A stretch of 64,000 bases of DNA, taken from Leidyana gryllorum EB-2025a. Lineage: Eukaryota; Apicomplexa. Under the pieces are notes generated by a model. It was not told the DNA's origin and searched no databases. It saw nothing but the letters and a program-made list of their open reading frames with translations. The translations under genes and the position numbers were made by a program. Within the stretch, counting starts at the first letter, position 1. Every line of letters starts with the position of its first letter. Positions 1 to 12,023 of the stretch are shown here, in pieces. Location: assembly GCA_048772705.1 (NCBI GenBank), contig JBLWGC010000136.1, forward strand, positions 1 to 64,000, in the 5' to 3' direction.

Positions 1-1159
1 CGTCTCCGCTCGGGTACAAAATCGAGTTGGAGGCGATCATGTCATCAACCACACTTGCTTTGGTGATCTCTTTACTCCTAAATTGGCGTTCGGAACTAAG
101 ATTCAGTCCGTCGTTATTCCCGAGATGGTTGTAAGAGCAAATGCTGGTGGGTTTGATGCCAGTGCTGACCAGAAACTCAGCCATTACAGACTTGAATTTG
201 GTCTGGCCTGTCTTCAAATCATCACCGATCAGATACACACCTTTCTCCTGAGCCAGCGCGACCAGTCCGGGACAGAAGGTGTTCTGAGGCGAACCATTAA
301 TAAAGGCACATCCTTCCTGCACGGCGGCGATCGCATACAACAAGGAAGGCGCGATTTCTGCGTGATCGTCTTTAACAGCCTTCTCCAGATTCTCCCATGT
401 GTCATGTACCCCTTCCAGGTGATCGCTGAAACGTTCGGTATTACCACTCCAAAATATAATGACCTGTTTCAAGTCATTGGCCGTCCGCCATTCATGAATA
501 TCCCTCCTCAATCTTGCCACTTGCTCGGCTTTGGTCCCACCAATCACGTTGTCCGCTCGGACTTCTTGATTGGACGCAATGAAGTCTTTATCATAGATAC
601 CAGGCCAAACAGGAATGCTAGTCATTTGGGGGGCTACGGCTTTCTGGACTTCCAGCGGCAAAACTCTGGCACGGCGCATCGCGTCAGGCAAAGAAGTAGT
701 ACTGATATCCCAGCCACCAACAACAATGTCATTCGGGTGCAGCATCGGCAACATGGAACGCACAGGAACATATATATCCTTCTGAGTCTCACAATCCACA
801 CCGAGTCTTGTAGTCCCTGTCATGGCTACTGACCCATACCAGTTTGCTTTGCACTCTCCAACTTGGGTTTCCCACATTGTCTCCATCCGATTGGCGAGCA
901 GACCGGCGACAAAAGTGGTTCCATTGTTTCCCCCAAGTCCAACTATCAACACGCCAGTTCGGGGCACTCGCAGATCAGTTGTGAACTGGATCCGATCTTC
1001 TTGGGGAACGGCGTGAGCTTTGCCGTCTCTCAAATGTACTTGCGTGGAACGCAAAGTTGAATCGGCCACCAGGACGTGTCGTTCCGGGTCAACAAGGGCC
1101 GGTGTGACGACAGCAGTCTCCTGACTCAGGCACTCAATCATCGACACTTTGTCCCCCAT
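1..1159 (-). CDS. INO1: Inositol-3-phosphate synthase, N-terminal part (runs off left edge)
   Basis: Converts glucose 6-phosphate to myo-inositol 3-phosphate using NAD, the first step of inositol synthesis for phosphoinositides and GPI anchors; a cytosolic tetramer in known species. One uninterrupted frame of 386 codons is visible from the ATG at 1159 to the left edge. The NAD-binding motif GLGGNNGTT lies about 70 residues in, followed by GGWDIST, the block IIFWSGNTERF, and the catalytic-core strings SYNHLGNNDG and FRSKEI. Eukaryotic family members are about 500-550 residues, so roughly 130 C-terminal residues are missing. No intron is seen in this part. The upstream neighbour on the same strand ends only 37 bp before this start. 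Family assignment is firm. Confidence 0.96.
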   Translation of the reverse strand, partial: MGDKVSMIECLSQETAVVTPALVDPERHVLVADSTLRSTQVHLRDGKAHAVPQEDRIQFTTDLRVPRTGVLIVGLGGNNGTTFVAGLLANRMETMWETQVGECKANWYGSVAMTGTTRLGVDCETQKDIYVPVRSMLPMLHPNDIVVGGWDISTTSLPDAMRRARVLPLEVQKAVAPQMTSIPVWPGIYDKDFIASNQEVRADNVIGGTKAEQVARLRRDIHEWRTANDLKQVIIFWSGNTERFSDHLEGVHDTWENLEKAVKDDHAEIAPSLLYAIAAVQEGCAFINGSPQNTFCPGLVALAQEKGVYLIGDDLKTGQTKFKSVMAEFLVSTGIKPTSICSYNHLGNNDGLNLSSERQFRSKEITKASVVDDMIASNSILYPSGD

Positions 1160-1196
1160 GTTGATTCCAGGGTTGCGTGAAACCAGATTTTTTTGC

Positions 1197-1967
1197 TCAC
1201 TGTCCAGTACACACACGGCCCTGTCTGGCAACACGGCTCTTCAGGTCGGCCAATATCTCAACAGCACTGTCGTCTGCTACCCCCTCGAACATTGCCACCA
1301 ATCGGTCTGCATCCACCTGCAATTGATCAATTGCTGCTTTTGCCTGCCAAGAGTTATTAAAGTTAAGATCAGAGGAAATGTCAACAAGTTCTCTCCTACA
1401 TTGTTGAGGGCCGCATTGCCCGATATTTTCCTCAATCCCTGAATCTGAATTTGCATTTCCCTCAATCCTTTCGTCATCGATTGCTCCACTTTGCGAGTGA
1501 GCTTCACCCAGACCTCTTTGGTAAATTCGACATCTTGCTCGTCCAACTGCACCGAAATGACCTCCAATCCACCCCCTTTCGAGTGACTCACAATGTTCAG
1601 TAGGGTCGCAGTATCATTAACGATCATCTGTAACTCATTCAAGCACTCCGTTGGTCCAGTGACTCTCGTACTTCTCTTGCTCATTTGCACACGCAAGTAC
1701 ATATGGGCGTTAGACAGCACCTGAGTGAACAGCCGAACTCGCTCCTGAATAAACTCGTCCGTAGACTCCAGGATTTTCTGTCACAGATCATTCACAATCT
1801 CACACTCAGCTCCGTTACCCACCGCTTTCAATTCTTTGATGCTCTCGGAGGCCCATTGTGCAAAGTGGGTCTGTAACTTTGTCATATCAGCCTTGTCCAA
1901 AGCTGGCAGCGACAACATTTTGAGCAAATGTAAAGAGGTTTCTGTGAGAGAATGATTGATATAAGCG

Positions 1968-2018
<51 letters not shown>

Positions 2019-2801
2019 GTTACCTTGTTTCTGCATCGAAGGCGCGCCTTCGGCTTCGACGGTCGCCATTGCACAGGAGAAGCCCTTAAGCCAGACCGTC
2101 GCGATATCCAATGCGTTGCAGGTCAACAAATCGCTCTCTAACCACTTGGATGGCATTCCTGAGAGATCCAGTCGTGTTGCCTCTCGGACAATACCTTCCC
2201 ACACACTCACCGACAATGAGATTGACGAAAGGACTCTCCAGGAATGTCGACGTATCCCCGGTCTCGAGGTTGGTCAGCTCTCTGAACACAAATGTCTGAC
2301 GCCTCAGTCCGACATCAACTTGGAAACAACTTACTCTCCACGTCTCCTCGGCGACACCCAACGCATCATTATCCAAAGGCTCGTAGACTGGCCACAGCCA
2401 ATCCTCGTAGGGCTTGAAGTGACGGAACAACTGCCATATCTCGACAGCTTTCTGCTCTAATGGCAATTCAGCAGCCAACACGTTGTCCAACACCGTGGCG
2501 AAACTGCTCCTTAGCCGTGTCTCCTTGGCGGTTGGGACGTCGGTTTTGGTGGTGTAGCGGCTCAAAGCGTCTTGCAGTGATAGACGGGATTGAAGTAACC
2601 TTTGCCGGGTATCAGACACTGTGCCCAGCTGTTCGAGTAAAGAACGGATATCTGCGACCAAGAGACCACTCGCCAGAGGAATTAGGAAAGGTAAGACATA
2701 CGGTCGCCAGTTCTCGTTATCTCGGTGAATATGCTTCGGTCGAGTTGGGGTGGGGTGAGGTCCAACTCCTTCAAGCTGGCGAGCGCCAAGTGCAGGTCCA
2801 T
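1197..2801 (-). CDS. Unknown helical/coiled-coil protein, six exons
   Basis: I do not recognise the family. The start is ATG at 2801. Introns are inferred at 2654-2701, 2159-2210, 1942-2023, 1778-1822 and 1344-1399, and the stop TGA is at 1197-1199. The product of roughly 430 residues is rich in Leu, Gln, Glu and Lys with long predicted helices at both ends and no signal peptide or membrane segment. The middle has a Trp/Phe-rich stretch (IWQLFRHFKPYEDWLWPVY). An in-frame TGA near 1781 is avoided by the 45-nt intron, whose 5' site is GTGGGT; this is the least certain junction. The 82-nt intron holds a TG microsatellite. Large tethering or trafficking complexes contain proteins that look like this, but nothing here proves it. 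Confidence 0.6.
1969..2017. repeat. (TG)n microsatellite in an intron
   Basis: About 24 uninterrupted TG units (CA on the coding strand). They sit inside intron 1942-2023 of the minus-strand helical-protein gene and make that intron nearly twice as long as its neighbours. Apparent reading frames of alternating Thr-His or Cys-Val across it are artefacts of the repeat. Confidence 0.97.
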
Positions 2802-2887
2802 CTCCACTTTTTTGCTAAGGGCGATATATCATGCCGACGTGAGCACCTCAGGGTTTTTTTGTCCGTGAGGGGCCTGCGCTGACATGA

Positions 2888-5800
2888 ATGTGGTCATCTC
2901 ACTCTAAGGCCTTCACATCAAGATCCACAGGTTCACCTTCCAGCGTCCGCAAATTTGTAATCAATCCAAGTCACCCAGATGACCTGTCCCGATTCCAGTC
3001 GAACAAAGCCAGTTGTCATCGATCAAAAGTAAGATTGGTGGTCATAGGTACCGACGTGTCTCATGATGTTGTCTGACTCAGTGGCATACGGCTCTGCTGC
3101 TCTTCTGGTGGGAGGAGCTCATCAGGCTTCCCAACACATTACTGCTGCTAACTATCGTACTGGAGACATATCGAGCGAGTAAGTCTCGGCCGAGTGATCT
3201 GGCAATTGCGCTTGGGCAGCTTTGGGAACCGTCTATGTGCGATGGTCTTACGCCTTGTTGGCACCGATGCTGATTTCCTCTCTCACCAAAATGTATGAGG
3301 AGTGGAAACTCTTTCGGGGAGCACAGGCGATCAACGCCAGGCCGTATACCCTGGTTGAACAACGGTCTCCTCACTTGCGAGTGGTTCGACGGGAAGATTT
3401 ATTAGTTGGCCAAATCATTCTGGTAACACGGAATGATGAAGTTCCAGCTGATTGTCTTCTGCTCGCTACGTCAAGTCCGGATGGCCGCGCCTACTTCTCC
3501 AGCGGTAAATGACGTTTTCAGCCCAGCTGATCCGCTATCAAAACAGTGCAGAGTTAGTCACGGGGAATGAGGATTTACTGCTGCGAGTGGCTGTGAAGGA
3601 AACACGCAATGACGCCACCGAGTCCGCTATGGCTAATCTAGCAGGTTCTGTCATATGTACACCGCCTAGTCCCACCCCAGAAGTTTTCACAGGAGGTCTT
3701 CGTCTCAAAGCTCACCCCAGGACGGCTCATTTGGACAGGCGCAACTTTGTAATGGAAGGCAGTGTTCTGCGCCGAACTCACTGGGCGTTCTGTTTGATCG
3801 TCTATACGGGCTCCGATACTAAGAATGGACGGCAAATTCCACGCTTGCCGCAGCGACGATCGAAGCGTGTCATGTTGGAGCATATCACCAATCGAATTGG
3901 ACTGTTGACCTACCTCGTGGCTTTCCTTTGCGCCGTGGTGAGTGTAGTTGAGTGGCACAGCCCAGTAAATCCAGCGTCGTCTCGCAGGCGAGTGGCTTGA
4001 CCAGCTATCGGTTGAGCAGCGATAAACATATCTTCTTGAATTATATGTTTCCACACAAGAGGGAATGCTTCCTGGGCCTCCTGATTCATTACTTTGTGGT
4101 GTTGTCAGCTTCGATCTGTCCTCTCATGTTGACCACCAATGACATTATTGCTGTCATTACTGCTCGTGTTGCTGAAAAAAGTCTGACTCGATATGCTGCC
4201 GACATCAGCCCCCCTGAATATGAGGCACTCACGTTGGGTGAAAGAACGAATACTCATGCAGCTCCTTCGCCCTCGGAAGCTCCAAGCTCGGGAGTAAGGC
4301 ATGTTTTTTCAGCCCTACCCCGTTTGATAAAGCGTAATGACACTTATTCCACCTATCATACTACCGAGAGTGGATCCCGCTACCAATTCCCGTCTCTGCC
4401 GGATGTCTACATCTCCCATGTGGATATCCTTAGTAACCTCGCAAAAGTGGATTATTTATTGACCGACAAGACCGGAACACTCACCTCCGGCACGGGATAC
4501 TCTGTGGTCTTCATCTCCATTGGCAAAAGGATGTATGGACAAGCACACAAAGCACAGAGCGAAACTACCGTCAAAACTGCCCTGCAAACTCTTCCCACAG
4601 TACGCAACAGCAAGCTCAAGTCCGTCCTCAAAGGGTCCGTGTCTCGCAATAAACGCTCTGTAGACGAGGCAGAAGAGGCTGATGATTCAGCCCCTCCTTC
4701 GAAGAGCTTCCGATTCGACAGCAAGGTTAAGGTACGTGTGTCTCTGTCTCCCAGATCTATATCGAACAAACGTGATCGTCGCAGAGGGAAGATACTGGAT
4801 CCACGTTTCCCGCGGATGCGAGTGGAGCGCAAGACGGCTCCCGCACCCACAGACTTGACTCACCTCAGCCACGAACAGGAAATAAAACCAGTCCAAGTTC
4901 TTCGGCTCGCGGAGTGGGTCCGCGGGCTCGAAGCTCCACCGGCTCGGGGTTCTCCCGAGGGGTGGTGGGACGCAGAAGTTTGCGACGGCGAGTCGACCAG
5001 TCCGAGCGTACAGTTTCACGTGCAGAAGCACGAAGTCGAATAATGCAATTCCGGGTGGCTGATCACCCGGAACTAAAATGTGAATTTGAGGATGTGCAAA
5101 TCCTCCGTGACCTGCGTAAGGGTGGGGTGCGCTCCGCTCTCATTGACGACTTTGGTCGGGCTCTCGTACTGTGCACTTCTACCATCGTTGTGGCCCCGCA
5201 TCTGCCCGATGTGGAAGTGGGCTACAGCCAGGAACGAAGTGGGTTGCGGAGAACGAGTAATAACACCCCCGCCATGGTTCGGGACATGCATGGGACCTTC
5301 TCTGGTATCTCGAATGAACATCGAAGTTTGCTGTTGAGGGAAGGCGGGCCTGATGTGCGTACCCCTTCGCCGAGTACTTTGTCGCCCCCAGGCCTAAATA
5401 GTAGCGCATCCCTCACTCGACTGCCCACAGGCGCTGCCGGTTCCTCCACCGAGAGTCTGAACAACCGAAGGTAGGCCGTTGTCAACCCGCAGACTTGTTT
5501 GCACGTCGACGTGATTTACGCGCTTTCATCGGAATCAGGGCCGGACGCGACATACCTTGTATCAATTTCTGCAGGGGAGGTTCCATGAGCGTTCCAGTGG
5601 TCAAGAGATTCGGCTCTACACTCAAGGATGAGACCGCTCAGTTTGCCTTAGCCTACAAATTAGGCTACGGTCTCATAGCCCGAACATCAAGTGATCTAAC
5701 CATAGAAGTGAATGGCAAAATCGAGTCATATCATATCTTGTTCTCGCTGTCACATACTGCGACGCATCCGAGAAATCTGGTGGTCTTGCAAAGGGGTATG

Positions 5801-8800
5801 AGGCTCTCTCACACCAGCTGCTGTTGTAATACAGTCTTGTAGAGAACAGCGCTGAAGCCATTGTTCTGTGCAAGGGTGGAGCTGTCTCCATTCTCGATAT
5901 GGTAGTGGAAAGGAGAGATCCAAGATCTCGAACGCTGGTCAATCTTCATGCCGCCGCCATCAAACACGCCAATCGTCTTATATCTCACGTGAGCTCCCAC
6001 CTTCACCACGTAGTCTCATGTGACCGTAGGGCTTCCGTACCCTGGCGATGGCACAAAAGATTCTGGAAGCCCGCGACGTCAAAGCCCTTTGTCATCAACT
6101 GGATCGGTTGGGGGGTCTCGCAGCAGAAGAAAAAGATGCCACAATGTTAGCCATTGCAGAGTTCTTGGAGAGCGGCCTACACGTGAGTTGTAGCTCACAA
6201 CCCACTCAAACTCTGCTGTGCAGTTACTGGGTGTCTACGCAATACGAGAACCACTACATCAGGGAGTCACCAAAACCTTGAACCTTTTGACACAGGCTGG
6301 CGTAAAGACATGGATGGTAACGGGCGACGACTACGAGCGAGCCATAAGCTGTGCATACAAAGCGCAAATCTTCAAGCCTCATATGCGGCTTTTACACGTG
6401 AACATCTTGAGCGATGCAGAGACCGATGTCGCACATGCCTATGAGTCGTTTGTGGCGGAGTTGAGGACGATGGGTGAAACAGAGGAGATTGGATGTGTTC
6501 TGAATGGAACCAGTCTCGATATCTATATGAGCTCGAGTGAGTTGCAAGCCTTACTGTTGACGATGGTGAGCGGAACGTGTTTTCGAACACAATGTTCGTG
6601 TCTCCCAGCTTACGCAAAGTGAGGCAGTGGTGGCTTGTGAGATGACGGGAACTCAGAAAGGTGTGCTCACACGGCTGTTGAAAGAGGGAGTAACACCGAC
6701 ACCAGTCATACTGGCAGTTGGCGACGGCCTCAATGACATTAGCATGTTTAAAGAGGCACACGTTTCTGTTGCCGTTGCATCGGACAACACCTCTGTCAAA
6801 GCGAGTAGGGCACACATATTTGCCAAGCTCCACGCAGATGCGTATGTTCCGACCTTCTCGCTACTCCGGCCACTGTTATTCGAGCATGGGCGGAAGTCAT
6901 TACACACGGCGACGTAAGTTCTACTTCATCTTTGGTAGCTGTGGCCACACTGCTTCATTTCAGTACTTGGATGCGAGTTTCCGTGATGATGGCCGTTATC
7001 TGTCTGGTTCCGACAATGCTTTTCGCTTCGAATAGTCTGTGGTCGGGCGTCCTGCTGTACTCTCGAGTTGGGTGGGCGTTTTACCATTGTCTACCAATGG
7101 CAATAATATGCCTCACTGGCGCTTTCCACAACGTGGAAATCCCGAGTGTAATATTGTGGAATGTTCCCATCCTCTACACTGCAGTAAGATGAATGGTGAA
7201 GAGACTTGAAAGCTCTTGATGTGTCCCATAGACCCGGCGTCGAGGAATGTTCCACATGGGTATCTTGATCATTGACGTGGTGTATGCAACTGTAATATCC
7301 CTGTTCATGTCAATGGCAACCACTGAAGCGCTCGGGTCACCATGGATTCTTACTGGCACGGGTACTTCCTGTGATTTCTTGACGGTGTGGGCTCATATTG
7401 TGGGCATCGGCGGTCAGGGAGCTGTGACTGTGTGGCTCGCATATCACGCACCCAATGGACGCGGAAAACTGTTCACCTTCGCTGTCGTAGTGTACGCAGC
7501 CATTTTATCGACGACGGTGGTGACTGAGGCTGTCCCTCCAATGTTATTTAATCCGGGGTTGGGAGAACAAATTACCACATGTGCGGAATCCGGCGGGAGC
7601 ACACTTCGGAAGTCAATGTTACTGTGTGCTTTCATAATGGGCTCCGTCGTATGCTGTTTCTCTCTCCGAAGAATTCAGCTCGTGTAAGATCGGTCGATCG
7701 GTGATGTTTCGTTACACTTTTCAGCGCCTTCCCCAACATCTCGCATTACACCAAAGTACAGCTGATGCGCGCGTATCCTGCTCACGCTCTCTCACCACGA
7801 GATCTGCGTCAATTGTCGAGCCCACGGAGTCGGTCAAACGCAACAGCTCACCTCATGAGTTCAGCCACTCTGACCCCTCGCTCGAACAACAAGGAACAAA
7901 CGCCCCACATTTTCAATCCCGAGGGTCATAGTATCCGCGCCAGCATATACACCAAAGACTTGCGACGCGCTCTCAATCCAATGCTCCACCCACAGCTGGC
8001 AGGACTGCTTCCGATGCCTCGGGAATTTTATGTAGCCAACTTTGTTGGCTCGCTTGAGGGTGGACGGAAAGTCCGAACGACTGCAATAATTGACAAGTGA
8101 GTCACGGCGACGACTGACCACTTCTTATTCTTCAAATAGACTGACTTTGCGCGTATGCGGGGTGACAAAAGGACGACTGGCTCTACCGGCCGCTCGACCG
8201 ATGCAGAACTTCACGAGTCCTCTGGGTGATGCTTGGCAGAGTATGCGAGTCAACTTACCCTTAACTCCACGGGCTGTGGGCTACATCACAGAGACGTCCA
8301 GCTCCTGTGTTGAGGGGGAGAGAGATTTGCAGTTGCCGAGCGCGTCAGAGCTTGTGGAGAATCAGTCCGACAATTTCCGCAATCTGGTCCATGTCTTCCG
8401 TCTCACGTTCAAAGACGAGCAACTGGAAGCGGATTATCAAGTTTCGCGGCGCCAATATATACGGTGAGGGCGGATCACCTTACTCTGATCACTTGGCAAC
8501 TTTGCAGGGAACATAAACTCTCTCACCGTCTGAGTTTCCTCTTCTTATGCATAGTGGCCCTAGTCCTGCGAATCCCGGATCTCTTCTGGGGTGAACCCAC
8601 CCACACTGTGTTCCAGTCTGTCGTGTCATTAACTCCCTACGCCGTGTCCATCATCCTCTATGGGTTGACGCACTGTGGCTTACTCCTCCACAAATCCTTT
8701 GACTTGGTGATCGGTAGTTTCATCCTGATGATGGCCATCAGTCAAATGATTGCTGACACCATCCTGTCTCAGGACGGAGTTGCGTCAATTGCGATTTATT

Positions 8801-11800
8801 GCGTCGCAGTTTTCATATTCTTCTCGATTCCCTGGTACCATGCACTCACCTACAATGCGATTCACCTCATCATCTTCATTGTCCGCTATGGCTTTACTGT
8901 GAATCTGGCGCGACGCAACGCGGATGACGATGAACGACAGCTCCAAAACCCTGTCATTGCTGAACGTCTCGGAGGGGATCCCGTCAACTTTCGGAAGCTG
9001 TTCTGCTACTTACCTATTCTGTGTGGTAAGAATCGCTTTGTGGCGACGGACAGTCTTTGAGCCAATGTCGGCAATCCAGGGATTGAGATTTTCACAGCGT
9101 TTGCCACCTATCGGCTAGAATTCAAGCGACGCAAAGCCTTTCTGCTCAACTATCAGGCGGAGAGGACCAGGAAGAAGCAGACCGAGATACTGAATACAAT
9201 GTTGCCTCCCTTCGTAGTGAATAGAATGTTATATGGACCTTTTGATGACAATGGGTAAGTAGATTGCGGTGCTCATTCTCATTCGGTGCTCCTAGAATTC
9301 CCCGTGGATTGAAAGCCGAGGATCGAGGAACAGTTTCGGTCATTTTCTGCGATGTGTCAGACTTTCAAACCATTGTGGCAACTGTGGCGGCTGCCGACTT
9401 GGTCAAAATCTTAGACCGTCTCTTTCTCAACTTCGATAAGTGCGCCGAAAAATGGAGATGCACCAAGATCGAGACTGTTTTCGAGACCTATCTGGCGGCC
9501 GCCGGGATAGCCCTTGACGAGAACGGTGATAACCCCGAGATCGCAACCCCAGAGGAAGATGCTTTCGACGCTCTGTCCTGCGCGCTGGCTATGCTGGATG
9601 TCAGCTTTGATACTTCCTACGCCACCTTGATGCAGCATAGTGCAAAGCAGCAACTCTTGGGCACTGGTACGAGCATTGAGAGGTCGGGTACCAAGGCAAC
9701 CGGAATCATCCAGTCCAAAGATGAACAGAGTCCTCACGCCAGTGGTCACATGCACTCTCTAAGTGTCCAAATCGGAATTCACTCCGGACGCGTCATCAGC
9801 GGAGTTGTCGGTGCCAAGAAACCTCAGTATGCCTTATTCGGGGACACAGTCAATACCGCCAGTCGGATGAAGAGTACGGGTAAACCCGACCACATACACG
9901 TGTCTCACACCACCTATGAGCTGTTGAAAGAGGATCGGAACCTGGTATGGGAGGACCGACAAATCCAAGTCAAAGGGAAAGGGTTGATGACCACGCACTT
10001 GCTAACAGGGGTGCTTGTCATGAATCGCGTAAATTCTCGTTGGCGGCGCCAAGGATCATTGCCGCGCTCTCCGTTGGTCCACACCCCTTCCATAGGCGAT
10101 GGTAGCGAGCTTAGTGATCGCTCTGCACCCCTTGGTCCAGTGATCGACGCCACACACGTTAGCTGTTTGGGCCGGGTGTGTCCCCGTGAACCCGTGGAAG
10201 CACCACCGGTCGTTCGCCCAAGACCCCAACAAAGAAAAATCCGTTTTAACTGGGTGCTGCTGACCTTTCGGGATCCTAAGCTCGAAGGCGCATATAAATC
10301 GCATTTCTATGCGAACACAAGCAATGTGAACAATATTGGGAGAGCGATTGTAATATTCATCGTGAGCACGTTAATCTTGGCGGGTTTGATTAAAGATCGT
10401 TCTGCTGCAGGCAACCCACACCATTCAAACGCTAGTTCAAACTGCTGTTCCCCGGTATGGGTTCATCTGGTTTTACGAGGGATCAACGTGGGTAGCCTTC
10501 AAGATTCGGTCCTTGATTACTGGTGTTGCGTTCATGCTCTGGCTCCTTCTGCATTTCCGACACCAAATAGGTTTAGCAGACGAGAAGGGGGTGAAGGCTA
10601 TTATCTTTGTGCTGACTGCGCTATTCCTTTTTGCAGCCTGCACTGTGATGCTGGAGCCCACATGGACGGTCAATGTGCCGGACGATACCCGAGTCGCTTG
10701 GATCCACATTGATACCCTTGAGACGTTCTTGTTCATCACAGTACTGCATCATTACAGCGGTTTGCTCGTTCAATACATTGTTGTAATTGACATCGCGTTT
10801 GGCGTCATGACCACAGTATACCTCCGTACGGTAATGGAGCACACAGTTTTGGCTATCGAAGCGCTTTTTGTTCTTCCATTGTTCATCCTTGCCAATGTTT
10901 TCTCTGTGTTCAACAAGGTGAGTGTTTCAGCGGTGACGACGAGTGTCTCTTTTCCAACCAGGAGTATGTTGAGCGGCAGTCCTTCGTCGTTGATGAAGAG
11001 ATGCAAGAAATGCAGAAGAGAGGGGGGATTTTATTGAGGGATATGATGCCAGAGGAGGTACTGGAAGAATTCAAAGCCGATAGCCTCAAATTGGCTTATC
11101 ACTACGATGAGATCACATTTATCTTCGCGGATCTATGTGGATTCACAAAATGGGCAGAGACAGTGGACGCGAGTGAAGTGGTCACGGTGTTGCAGACACT
11201 GTTTGCCAAATTTGACCGCGATTCTACTAGATTCGGTGTATTCAAAGTTTGTACCATCGGTGACGCTTACGTAGCCGTGAGCAATCCCATAACCCGGGAA
11301 GCTGCCGAAGCGGGTGCTTACGATCCCGCCATGGGAGCGCTGAGCGTTATAGCTCTGGCAGAATGTATGATCGCGGATATCAAGACTGTGAGGGAGAATT
11401 TGCAGGTGAGATCTACACTCCCCCCTTCCCGGGTTCTCGGCCGACCATTTGTCTCCCCCTCCAGATTCCAACACTGGATATGCGCGTCGGCCTGCACTTC
11501 GGAAGTTGTGTGGGAGGCGTTATCGGATCGGGCCGACTGCGATATGACTTGTGGGGATCTGATGTGGTCACGGGCAACAAGATGGAGAGCAACGGTCTCC
11601 CAGGCAAAATTTGCGTCTCAGAACCACTGATCCTCTACTTGATTGAACACTTCCCGTCGTAAGTCCGGTGACCGTCGGTCGAATTTGTCTCACTGTCCCA
11701 CCAGCCGCTTCCATTTCGTGTTCCATCGCACAGTGCCAGTTTTGGGGAGGACTGTTAATGCATACATCCTCATGTCGAGTGCATACAACAAGAAGAAAAC

Positions 11801-11999
11801 TACAAGAGCCTCCAATGTAGGGAGTCGTGAGGGTGGCGAAATTCTGTTGAGCACATTACCGCATCATCTACCCTCCCAAATAGGTCGCACCGAGGCTAAC
11901 TCGGGTGCCTACTCGTTGCATACGCCCTTTACTGCCCCTTTAATCAACAACAGCAAACGATCGGGTGGAAGATCCCGAGCGATGTTGATGAGAGGTTAA
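2888..11999 (+). CDS. P4-ATPase / guanylyl cyclase fusion protein
   Basis: A very large multi-exon membrane protein that would make cGMP, and in apicomplexans is the upstream activator of protein kinase G. The N-terminal half is a P4 (flippase-like) ATPase: RKFVIN start motif, actuator region near 3400-3600, phosphorylation motif DKTGT at 4465-4479, a TGD motif near 6320, and the hinge motif GDGLND near 6720. It is followed by multi-TM segments (about 6930-7680), a linker, more TM segments (8520-9060), cyclase domain C1 (about 9310-10000), a second TM set (10320-10920) and cyclase domain C2 (about 11040-11740). C1 keeps the guanine-selecting Glu (KIETV) and the transition-state Asn/Arg (DTVNTASRM); C2 keeps both metal-binding Asp (FADLCGF, TIGDAY). 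The actuator DGET is replaced by TGNE and TGDK by TGDD. First introns fall after SNKASCHRSK and TYRA. The family is certain; individual exon edges less so. Confidence 0.93.
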
Positions 12000-12023
12000 T
12001 GATCAGATAGCGTTTATCGACGA

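Noticed and set aside
83-832. Plus-strand open frame of 249 codons
   Set aside because: Antisense to inositol-3-phosphate synthase, whose minus-strand frame matches the family throughout; this frame also lacks a true ATG start.
1778-1822. In-frame TGA suggesting stop-codon recoding
   Set aside because: A 45-nt GT-AG intron with the right phase removes it, and TGA is a real stop in several other genes here.
3505-3525. A possible 17-nt intron after the actuator exon of the ATPase-cyclase gene
   Set aside because: It gives a worse family match than a 45-nt intron using the same donor and a later AG.
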